In this document: positions 1-5,806 of the stretch, in pieces
How positions within the stretch are numbered: position 1 is the first letter of the stretch
Layout of the letters: every line of letters begins with the position of its first letter
Assembly: GCA_964485215.1 (NCBI GenBank)
Contig: CAZAIM010000121.1
Location: 1-5,806, forward strand
Direction: 5' to 3'
Length of the DNA: 5,806 nt
Origin: HGM04593 sp964485215
GTDB lineage: Bacteria > Bacteroidota > Bacteroidia > Bacteroidales > Bacteroidaceae
Notes under the pieces: generated by a model
Told to the model about the DNA's origin: nothing
The model's database searches: none
What the model saw: the letters and a program-made list of their open reading frames with translations, nothing else
Translations under genes and position numbers: made by a program

Positions 1-37
1 TTAAATATCAATCATTTCAAAGAACTATTTCGATTTT

Positions 38-51
38 TTAGTGGACACTAA
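38..51. repeat. 14-bp hyphenated palindrome upstream of the promoter
   Basis: The sequence TTAGTGGACACTAA consists of two perfect 6-bp inverted arms (TTAGTG and CACTAA) around a GA centre. It lies 36 bp upstream of the -7 element. A symmetric site here could be an operator for a dimeric regulator, or part of the end of a mobile element or gene that continues left of the window. The sequence alone does not decide between these. The palindrome is certain; any function is inference. Confidence 0.35.
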
Positions 52-62
52 TGACCTTATAA

Positions 63-95
63 CTGTCATCAATAATAAAAAAGGTGTTATCTTTG
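63..95 (+). promoter_or_regulatory. Bacteroidetes-type sigma-70 (SigABfr-like) promoter for the polysaccharide operon
   Basis: TATCTTTG at 88-95 matches the Bacteroides -7 consensus TAnnTTTG exactly. The -33 element, normally TTG about 19-21 bp upstream, is poor: the best candidate is CTG at 63-65, with a 22-bp gap. A weak -33 box is common in this phylum and may mean that an activator is needed. Transcription would begin near 100-104, giving a leader of roughly 165 nt before the first start codon at 270. No other good -7 match lies between here and the first gene, so this is the likely operon promoter. Confidence 0.6.
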
Positions 96-176
96 CAGGA
101 AATACTATAAAATTTTATTTTTTTTAAAGAAATTAAAGCGTTTTCTAAACAGTTTTTATTGCATTTTTGCTCTACG

Positions 177-221
177 CTGCCGGCCCTTGATGCTTGAGGC
201 CGGCTTAAAATTGTGCGGCAG
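177..221 (+). promoter_or_regulatory. GC-rich leader with two mutually exclusive hairpins
   Basis: In an otherwise AT-rich leader, GCCGGCC (179-185) pairs perfectly with GGCCGGC (198-204) around a 12-nt loop that contains the direct repeat CTTGA-TG-CTTGA. A second pairing, CTGCCG (177-182) with CGGCAG (216-221), uses part of the same left arm, so only one can form at a time. No U-run follows either stem, so this is not an ordinary intrinsic terminator. Capsule operons of Bacteroides are known to be controlled in their long untranslated leaders by UpxY antitermination factors and UpxZ inhibitors. A similar role here is inference. Confidence 0.35.
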
Positions 222-269
222 GCAATAAAACGTTGATTGTTGCGTTCAATAATAAAAATATATAAGAGA

Positions 270-2777
270 ATGAATAAATCTAAGATTCTATTGCTCCTGT
301 TCCTGTTTATGCTTCAGGCACCGTTTGCCCAGGTGAATAATTTTGAAACAAAGGACAAGGATAAAAAGAGTGTTTCCAAACCAAACTCAAGGATTGGAAG
401 TTCCACAATGAGCGACGAGGAGATTGTCGAGTATATTCAGGAGCAGACACAGCGCGGTATTTCGGACAGAACAATTGTAAGAAACCTTCTTAACCGCGGT
501 GTCAGCAGGGAGAAGCTTACTGAGATTCGTACAATCTACATGCAGGAATCGAAAGGCAATTCGGACGGCCGCAATGACCACGAATATGATTTCATGAGCG
601 ACCGCAGAAGAAATTCCAACAACCTTTCTTCCGATGCTGTGATTGAACAGAAGAAAATAGAAGAGATTATCCCGGATTCTCTTGGCCTTGCCGAAATCGA
701 CCAAGAGGAGGCGGACAAGATAGAAATCTTTGCACACAACATATTCAAGGACAAAAGTGTAGTCTTTGAGCCCAATCTCAACATCGCTACCCCCGAGAAC
801 TATCGTCTTGGTCCCGGTGACGAGGTAATCATCGATGTCTGGGGTGCTTCTCAATCAACATTCCGCGATTACATCTCGCCCGATGGATATGTAAACATAG
901 ACCAGATAGGCCTTGTATATCTTGCAGGAATGACTGTGGAAGGAGCGAATGAGCATTTGAGGACACGCTATGGGCAAATAATCTCAGGTCTCACCGATAC
1001 AAGTTCAAGTGTAGATATCAAGCTCACCCTTGGCCAGATACGTTCCATCCAGGTGCGTGTCATGGGTGAGGTAGAGAATCCCGGAACATATACAGTGTCG
1101 GCATTTGCATCGCTCTTCCATGCCCTTTACCATGCAGGCGGTGTCAGCGAAATAGGTTCATTGCGTAACATAACAGTGTCACGTGGCGGAAAGGCCATCG
1201 CCACTCTCGACGTTTATGAATACCTTCTCAAAGGAAAGACCGACGGGGATATCACGCTTGCCGACGGTGATGTGATAACAGTTCCCACATACAGCAGTCT
1301 TGTCAACGCGGCCGGAAAGGTTAAACGTCCTATGTTCTACGAGATGAAGGATGGCGAGAGCGTGGCAGACCTTCTTGGCTTTGCCGGCGGCTATGCCCGC
1401 AACGCATTCCGCGGCAGTGTAGGGGTTGAGCGTTTCGGCGACCTTGGAATGCAGTTCTTCACTCTCGACGAAGCAGCTCAGGGCAGTTTCCAGCTACGTG
1501 ACGGCGATGTCGTTACGGTCGATTCAATAGCCGACCTCTACGAAAATCTTGTTGAGGTGAAAGGTGCTGTACATCGTCCCGGAAAATATCAGCTCGGTGC
1601 TGTCACCACGGTAAAGGAACTTGTTGAAATGGCAGGCGGTCTCAAGCCTAACGCTTTCCTTAACCGTGCAATCCTCAACCGTCGTCTTCCCGATATGTCA
1701 ATGGAGAACCTCTCGGTATACATTGGCGGTGTAGTCTCAGGCGAGGCTGCCGATTTGGAACTGCGCAATTACGACGTTCTCTATGTGTCGAGCATCGAGG
1801 AGGTACAGGACATAAAGTATGTGAATATATATGGCGAGGTCGCATTCCCCGGCAAATACCGTTTTGCGCAGAACACAACAGTTGAAGATATCATTCACAT
1901 GGCCGGCGGCCTTAGCGAGAAAGCATCAACAGCACGTGTCGAGGTCGTAAGACGCAATTTCGACTCGGCGGCATTGACCACAAGCGATACAATAGCCACG
2001 ACATACCAGTTCGAGATAGACAAGGATATGAAGGTTGCCGGCAGTGCCGGTTTCACCCTTCAGCCGTTCGATGCCGTATATGTACGCCGTTCGCCTACAT
2101 ACATAAAGCAGGAAAATGTGCTGGTTGAAGGCGAGATAGCATTTGCAGGAACCTACGTCATAGAGAAAAAGGATATGCGTGTGAGTGACCTTGTTAAGAA
2201 TGCAGGAGGTGTAACAAAGAACGCCTATGTCGAGGGTGCGCATCTCGCGAGAAAACTCACGCAGAGCGAGCGCAACCGTATGCAGCAGGTACTTAAGACC
2301 GTGCAGCGTCAGATGGACTCCACCTACATCGCCAAAATCGATATTCCCGAAAGGCAGAATGTAGGTCTAGACCTCCAGAAGGCAATCGAAAATCCCGGTT
2401 GCGAGGATGACATTATACTTAAGGACGGCGACAGGCTGGTTATTCCGCAGTTCGAAAATACAGTCACCATAAGCGGCGACGTAATGTACCCCAACATGGT
2501 CACATACAAGGAGGGGGAGAACTTGAAGTATTACATAAACCAGGCCGGCGGTTACGGAATCAATGCCAAGAAGTCGAAGGCCATCATCATCTACAAGAAC
2601 GGAACCATAGCCCGTGCCAAGAACAAGGCATCGCTCATAAAGCCGGGCTGCGAGATAATCGTTCCCACCAAAGTAAAGCGCGAGGGTATGTCGACAGCCG
2701 AGATATTCTCACTCTCCTCAACCTCGGCGTCACTGGCTACTGTAATCATTTCGTTGATAAACTTGATTACGAAGTAG
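270..2777 (+). CDS. wza: Wza-like polysaccharide export protein with six SLBB repeats
   Basis: This is the outer-membrane polysaccharide export protein, the exit channel for polymer made by Wzx/Wzy. I chose the ATG at 270 (835 aa) because it puts a clean signal peptide at the N-terminus: MNKSK, a leucine-rich core, then QAPFA before Q. An in-frame TTG at 237 would add 11 residues in front of it. No lipobox cysteine is present, unlike E. coli Wza. Residues about 46-95 form a charged helical domain often seen in Bacteroidetes members. Residues 174-255 are the polysaccharide-export (PES) domain (PENYRLGPGDEVIIDVWG). Six SLBB repeats follow at about 260-340, 345-420, 427-508, 517-607, 616-727 and 731-802. 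Each shows a G-x-V/I-x-x-P/A-G/N-x-Y/V start, an AGG turn and, in most, a DGD/YD/FD-V-x-V end. Repeat five carries a helical insert at about 663-715. The tail at 812-835 is a likely membrane-spanning amphipathic helix, as in Wza. It is more than twice the length of E. coli Wza (about 380 aa). It is the first gene of the operon. Confidence 0.93.
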   Translation: MNKSKILLLLFLFMLQAPFAQVNNFETKDKDKKSVSKPNSRIGSSTMSDEEIVEYIQEQTQRGISDRTIVRNLLNRGVSREKLTEIRTIYMQESKGNSDGRNDHEYDFMSDRRRNSNNLSSDAVIEQKKIEEIIPDSLGLAEIDQEEADKIEIFAHNIFKDKSVVFEPNLNIATPENYRLGPGDEVIIDVWGASQSTFRDYISPDGYVNIDQIGLVYLAGMTVEGANEHLRTRYGQIISGLTDTSSSVDIKLTLGQIRSIQVRVMGEVENPGTYTVSAFASLFHALYHAGGVSEIGSLRNITVSRGGKAIATLDVYEYLLKGKTDGDITLADGDVITVPTYSSLVNAAGKVKRPMFYEMKDGESVADLLGFAGGYARNAFRGSVGVERFGDLGMQFFTLDEAAQGSFQLRDGDVVTVDSIADLYENLVEVKGAVHRPGKYQLGAVTTVKELVEMAGGLKPNAFLNRAILNRRLPDMSMENLSVYIGGVVSGEAADLELRNYDVLYVSSIEEVQDIKYVNIYGEVAFPGKYRFAQNTTVEDIIHMAGGLSEKASTARVEVVRRNFDSAALTTSDTIATTYQFEIDKDMKVAGSAGFTLQPFDAVYVRRSPTYIKQENVLVEGEIAFAGTYVIEKKDMRVSDLVKNAGGVTKNAYVEGAHLARKLTQSERNRMQQVLKTVQRQMDSTYIAKIDIPERQNVGLDLQKAIENPGCEDDIILKDGDRLVIPQFENTVTISGDVMYPNMVTYKEGENLKYYINQAGGYGINAKKSKAIIIYKNGTIARAKNKASLIKPGCEIIVPTKVKREGMSTAEIFSLSSTSASLATVIISLINLITK

Positions 2778-2865
2778 AAGCCCTTCTTGAAGGAGAGCGG
2801 AACTGCAGCGTCCGGCATAAGAAAATATTTATAGAAATTCAAACAACTTCTTAACAACTTCCAAT
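2778..2865. other. Spacer between wza-like and wzz-like genes
   Basis: This 88-nt gap is the only real gap between genes in the window. It holds weak inverted repeats: CCTTC/GAAGG around only 2 nt at 2782-2793, and CGGA/TCCG at 2798-2814. Neither has a T-run, so I see no terminator. The right half (2820-2865) is AT-rich and unstructured, as is usual ahead of Bacteroidetes start codons, which rely little on a Shine-Dalgarno. There is no TAnnTTTG element, so read-through from the upstream gene is the simplest view. Confidence 0.5.
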
Positions 2866-3957
2866 ATGTTTGGCATTAACTCAAAAGAAGAAGATATATA
2901 TAAGTTACTCAGGCTGATAAAAAGAAAGAAATACTCTTTTCTATTAAGTGGAGCAATAGCATTGGCTGTGGCTTTGATTGTAGGCTTTTCCATTCCCAAG
3001 TTATATGAGACAAAGGTCGTTTTGGCTCCCGAGACTGCAAAGTCGCCTTCATTGGGCACTTTCGCATCGCTGGCCTCTTTCGCCGGCATCGATATGTCGA
3101 ACCTGAACCAGGACGACGCCATCTATCCCGAACTATATCCGCAGATTGTGGCATCGACAGCCTTCATCGAAGAACTCTATTCAATGAACGTCACCTCCAA
3201 GGATGGCAGCATAAACACGACGCTCTACCAATATATGCTCTCTCATCAGAAACACCCTTGGTGGAATTTCATACTGGAACTTCCTACGACGGTGAAGTCC
3301 TGGTTCGTAGAAAAAGAACGCCTTGTGCCATCGGGTGAGGCTACAGGCGAGACATTGCCCTACGTTGTCTATTCCGAGGAGCAGACAAGCGTCATGAACA
3401 AACTGAAGAAAATGGTACTCTGCACCGTAGATGTAGGTAACGATGTCGTAACAATAAATGTTCAGATGCAGGATCCTTTCATCTCGGCTCAGGTTGCCGG
3501 GAGGGTTTCCGAACTGCTGAAGCAGAAGGTTTCGGAATACAGGACTACAAAGTCGGTGAAGGACTACGAATATATCAATAATCTCTACGAGGAGGCAAAA
3601 AACGATTACTACGAGAAACAGAGTATCTTTGCCAATTATCTCGACCAGAATGCCTTAGGCGTGGCTATGGCAAAATACAGAAAGGATGGAGACAGGCTTG
3701 AGGACGAAATGAACCTGGCATATACAATCTATTGCCAACTGGCTCAGCAGAAGGAGATTGCCAAGGCAAAGGTTCAGGAGACAACGCCGGTGTTCACTGT
3801 GTTGCAGCCTGCATGCGTGCCGTTGCTCTCCTGTTCACCGAACAAAACCTTTATAGCGATATCCTTTATAATTCTTACCTGGGCAACTCATATCCTGTGG
3901 ATTATCATGAAGCAAAGAAAGAAGAGAATTTTAAAGAGTAATAAAACAGAGAAATAA
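2866..3957 (+). CDS. wzz: Wzz-like polysaccharide chain-length determinant (PCP family, no kinase domain)
   Basis: This is an inner-membrane polysaccharide co-polymerase that controls polymer length together with Wzy. The 363-aa protein has the standard PCP layout. A cytoplasmic N-terminus with a basic stretch (LIKRKKYS) leads into TM1 at about 25-44, followed directly by P-x-x-Y-E-T-K-V-V, the start of the Wzz domain. A long periplasmic region contains a predicted coiled coil at about 228-305. A proline-rich segment (TPVFTVLQPACVP, 307-319) precedes TM2 at about 328-347, and a lysine-rich tail ends the protein. No Walker motifs or tyrosine cluster follow TM2, so it is the Wzz type and not a Wzc-type kinase. 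Two cysteines (C317, C323) sit next to TM2. There is no clear Shine-Dalgarno before the ATG. The stop codon shares one base with the start of the flippase gene, so the two products are probably made together. Confidence 0.9.
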   Translation: MFGINSKEEDIYKLLRLIKRKKYSFLLSGAIALAVALIVGFSIPKLYETKVVLAPETAKSPSLGTFASLASFAGIDMSNLNQDDAIYPELYPQIVASTAFIEELYSMNVTSKDGSINTTLYQYMLSHQKHPWWNFILELPTTVKSWFVEKERLVPSGEATGETLPYVVYSEEQTSVMNKLKKMVLCTVDVGNDVVTINVQMQDPFISAQVAGRVSELLKQKVSEYRTTKSVKDYEYINNLYEEAKNDYYEKQSIFANYLDQNALGVAMAKYRKDGDRLEDEMNLAYTIYCQLAQQKEIAKAKVQETTPVFTVLQPACVPLLSCSPNKTFIAISFIILTWATHILWIIMKQRKKRILKSNKTEK

Positions 3958-5210
3958 TGCTTTTAGCAAAGGTCAAAAAGTACAGGAGGATTATTGTCAA
4001 TTTCTTCTCGCTCTCTTTGATAAACGGAGTGAGTTACTTGATAGCCCTTTTCCTTATACCATACCTTCTGCGTGTGCTTGGCGAGGAAAGGTACGGCTCA
4101 TATCTGATAATATATGTATTATCACAGTATCTTCTGCTTGTCGGCAACTATGGCTTCAAGTTCTCTGTAACAAGGCAAATATCGATATATCGCGACGACA
4201 GGGCCAAGGTTAATGCAATTTTCAATGCGGCAATATGGACACGCGTCTTCCTTTCGGTCATTGCTTCATTGATAGGCTTGCTGCTTGTCTGCATATTAAT
4301 GGACAGCGACGATGTAGTAATGTACCTCTTTGCCCTTGGAATGGTCTTTGGCGACATACTTGTGCCATCGTGGCTCTTCCAGGGAATGGAGCAGATGAAA
4401 TACCTGACAATAGTGAACGTTGTTTCCAAGCTTGTCTTCGCGCTGCTTATCTTTGTATTCATAACCTCTCCCGACCAATATGTATATGTGCTGCTTCTTC
4501 ACTCTATGGGCTATATTGCTTCGGGGCTGCTGAGCATTTATCTTGCCCGGAAACAATTCGGGATAGTGCTTGGACGCACAACCTTGACCGAAATGAAGCT
4601 GCAACTGAAGGAGGGCTGGCATATCTTTGTCTCCAATATCGGAATGGAGGTGTACCGCAACTCCAATGTAGTTCTCTTGGGTGCATTCGTGGGCGATGCC
4701 GCAGCAGGAATATTCGGTGCGGTAGAGAAACTGATTAAGGCTGCGCAGACAATATTCAACGCGCTTCCTATGGCTATATATCCATATATAAGCCGCCGTT
4801 TCTACAATGCCGAGACAACGACAAACATAACCACCCTTTACAGGTTAATCAGGTGGGCACTGACAATTCTGCTTCCGCTGGTACTTGCAATAGGCTTTTC
4901 CCACTCTCTCATTGCGCAATATCTCGACCTCCCCGATGAAATTATTGCAGGCATCGTATGGCTCATAGTGCCGGCTTTGCTGTTCGGCTGTCTTAATTAT
5001 ATAGTGGGTATCGTGGGTCTTGTGAACCTTGGCGCATCGGGCAAGTTCCAGCTTAACATCTGGATTGCCGGAATTACATCCGTTGCCTTCATGTGCCTTG
5101 CCTGCCGTCACTACTCCTACTATGCTGCCGCGGCGGCCTGGACATGGGCCGAATTCATTCTGTTTGTTCTATGCCTTCTCTCGTTACGGAAAATTAAAGC
5201 TGCTAAGTGA
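3957..5210 (+). CDS. wzx: Wzx-type lipid-linked oligosaccharide flippase
   Basis: This inner-membrane flippase of the polysaccharide biosynthesis (MOP/MATE-like) superfamily moves undecaprenyl-diphosphate-linked repeat units to the periplasmic face. The 417-aa protein is hydrophobic throughout, with about 12 predicted helices (for example 12-35, 43-63, 87-113, 150-170, 176-196, 300-322, 328-348 and 386-409). Family signatures include the N-terminal NGVSYLIALFLIPYLLRVLG and the PSWLFQGMEQMKY motif at about 137-149. The second half opens with SNIGMEVYRNSNVVLLGAFVGD (about 226-247) and continues with an FGAVEK segment. The basic start (MLLAKVKKYRR) and basic end (RKIKAAK) suggest both termini are cytoplasmic. 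The length is normal for the family. The ATG overlaps the upstream stop (TAATG), and the TGA stop overlaps the downstream ATG (TGATG). Wzx proteins vary widely, so the sugar handled cannot be inferred. Confidence 0.92.
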   Translation: MLLAKVKKYRRIIVNFFSLSLINGVSYLIALFLIPYLLRVLGEERYGSYLIIYVLSQYLLLVGNYGFKFSVTRQISIYRDDRAKVNAIFNAAIWTRVFLSVIASLIGLLLVCILMDSDDVVMYLFALGMVFGDILVPSWLFQGMEQMKYLTIVNVVSKLVFALLIFVFITSPDQYVYVLLLHSMGYIASGLLSIYLARKQFGIVLGRTTLTEMKLQLKEGWHIFVSNIGMEVYRNSNVVLLGAFVGDAAAGIFGAVEKLIKAAQTIFNALPMAIYPYISRRFYNAETTTNITTLYRLIRWALTILLPLVLAIGFSHSLIAQYLDLPDEIIAGIVWLIVPALLFGCLNYIVGIVGLVNLGASGKFQLNIWIAGITSVAFMCLACRHYSYYAAAAAWTWAEFILFVLCLLSLRKIKAAK

Positions 5211-5806
5211 TGGATGTACTTGATTTCATATCGCTGTTGGCCTTGTATCTCGAAATTGCCGTGCTGGCATTCTTCGAGTATAAGATGTGGCGTACAATGT
5301 ACACTCCGCTGAATCTGCTTATGTTGCCATATGCAGTAATGCTGATGGTGACAATACTGTCATCGGGAAGTATGGGCATAGTAGAGTTCTATTATCCCAG
5401 TATAATGATATGGATGGTGGGTCTCCTTATCTTCGCAATCCCAAGTTTCATATTTGCAACAAGCTTCCGCAAATATATAAAGCAGTATGAAGGACGAGGG
5501 TTCAACGAGGGTATAAATATGAAATATTTGAATATATTCTCTATTGTACTTGTCGTTGCCTTTATTCTGCGTTTCATTTATATGACCAGAACTTCCTCCC
5601 TGCTGCCCGGTTCCGATGCCTTCGGATATGAATACTGCGGTGCCGGCTTATGGGGACATCTGCATCGTGTACTGCACGCGTTGTCAATAATATATATATA
5701 TAAGTACGATAAAAAGCACAGGTGGTATCTTCTTCTTATCGGTGGCATGTATTTTGTGACACTGATGTATGGTGTGAAATCATGGGTACTTATTCCTGCC
5801 ATGGGT
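5210..5806 (+). CDS. wzy: Wzy-like oligosaccharide repeat-unit polymerase, N-terminal part (runs off the right edge)
   Basis: An open frame starts with the ATG at 5210-5212, overlapping the flippase stop by one base, and stays open for 199 codons to the end of the window. The product begins MDVLDFISLLALYLEIAVLA. It has about six hydrophobic segments, at roughly 5-22, 33-52, 63-83, 105-124, 149-166 and 172-188. The stretch GYEYCGAGLWGHLHRVLHAL (139-158) and the later YGVKSWVLIP (187-196) resemble what I know of Bacteroidetes repeat-unit polymerases, where a G-L-x-G-H-L segment and Y-G-V-K-x-W recur. The position straight after a flippase in a wza-wzz-wzx series supports this. Wzy proteins are usually near 400 aa, so about half is visible. 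It joins repeat units in the periplasm. Sequence conservation in this family is low, so context carries much of the call. Confidence 0.8.
   Translation, partial: MDVLDFISLLALYLEIAVLAFFEYKMWRTMYTPLNLLMLPYAVMLMVTILSSGSMGIVEFYYPSIMIWMVGLLIFAIPSFIFATSFRKYIKQYEGRGFNEGINMKYLNIFSIVLVVAFILRFIYMTRTSSLLPGSDAFGYEYCGAGLWGHLHRVLHALSIIYIYKYDKKHRWYLLLIGGMYFVTLMYGVKSWVLIPAMG

Noticed and set aside
107..125. AT-only palindrome ATAAAATTTTAT followed by eight Ts, as a terminator
   Set aside because: The stem has only A-T pairs and would be very unstable. It sits just after the probable transcription start, where AT-rich DNA is normal in this phylum.
179..204. The GC-rich hairpin as an intrinsic terminator
   Set aside because: No T-run follows the stem on the plus strand (TTAAAATTG follows). 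On the minus strand, the preceding plus-strand bases do not give a clean U-run directly after the stem either. It lies between the promoter and the first gene, so a leader role fits better.
237..269. In-frame TTG start at 237 giving 11 extra residues on the export protein
   Set aside because: The ATG at 270 begins directly at a textbook signal peptide. The extra stretch would place another basic segment in front of it, and no ribosome site supports the TTG.
387..854. Long minus-strand open frame opposite the exporter gene
   Set aside because: It lies wholly inside the exporter gene, has no domain I recognise and no ribosome site, and competes with a strongly supported protein on the plus strand.
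2782..2793. Inverted repeat CCTTC-TT-GAAGG after the exporter stop, as a terminator
   Set aside because: A 2-nt loop is too tight, leaving about four pairs, and no T-run follows.
4235..4738. A 167-codon plus-strand frame inside the flippase gene
   Set aside because: It is an out-of-frame reading of a gene with clear flippase motifs. Its product is rich in Cys, Arg and Pro with no recognisable domain.
5578..5802. Minus-strand frame at the right edge
   Set aside because: It is antisense to the polymerase frame, which has membrane helices, family-like motifs and a coupled start. The minus-strand product shows no family features.
1..5806. CRISPR arrays, tRNA or rRNA genes, complete insertion sequences, toxin-antitoxin or phage-defence genes
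   Set aside because: I saw no regularly spaced repeats, no tRNA-like fold or conserved rRNA stretch, and no complete transposase or defence domain. Coding space from 270 to the right edge is filled by the four polysaccharide genes.

Overview
The window reads as the start of a surface-polysaccharide (capsule or exopolysaccharide) operon of the Wzx/Wzy-dependent type, all on the plus strand. The source is most likely a member of the Bacteroidales (Bacteroides, Prevotella or a relative). The reasons are a perfect TAnnTTTG -7 promoter element, start codons with almost no Shine-Dalgarno sequence, moderate GC in the genes with AT-rich spacers, and protein families whose form is typical of the Bacteroidetes: a long multi-SLBB export protein, a kinase-less Wzz and a YGVKSW-type Wzy. 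I cannot name a species.

Layout. Bases 1-269 are upstream and leader DNA. They hold a hyphenated palindrome at 38-51, a Bacteroidetes-type promoter centred on 88-95, and an AT-rich leader of about 165 nt with a GC-rich hairpin at 179-204. Four genes follow in one direction: a Wza-like outer-membrane export protein with six SLBB repeats (270-2777), an 88-nt spacer, a Wzz-like chain-length determinant (2866-3957), a Wzx flippase (3957-5210), and a Wzy-like repeat-unit polymerase that starts at 5210 and runs off the right edge. The last three genes are joined by 1-nt stop/start overlaps (TAATG, TGATG), so they are almost certainly one transcript and probably translationally coupled. I see no terminator between any of the genes.

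How the genes work together. In the Wzx/Wzy scheme, lipid-linked repeat units are built in the cytoplasm by glycosyltransferases, which are presumably encoded to the right of this window. Wzx flips them across the inner membrane, Wzy joins them in the periplasm, Wzz sets chain length, and the Wza-like protein carries the polymer out through the periplasm and outer membrane.

No new biological system is evident. The points that deserve a second look are the structured leader, the expanded lipobox-less export protein, the absence of upxY/upxZ-type regulators and of a tyrosine-kinase domain, and a possible mobile-element or gene end at the far left.
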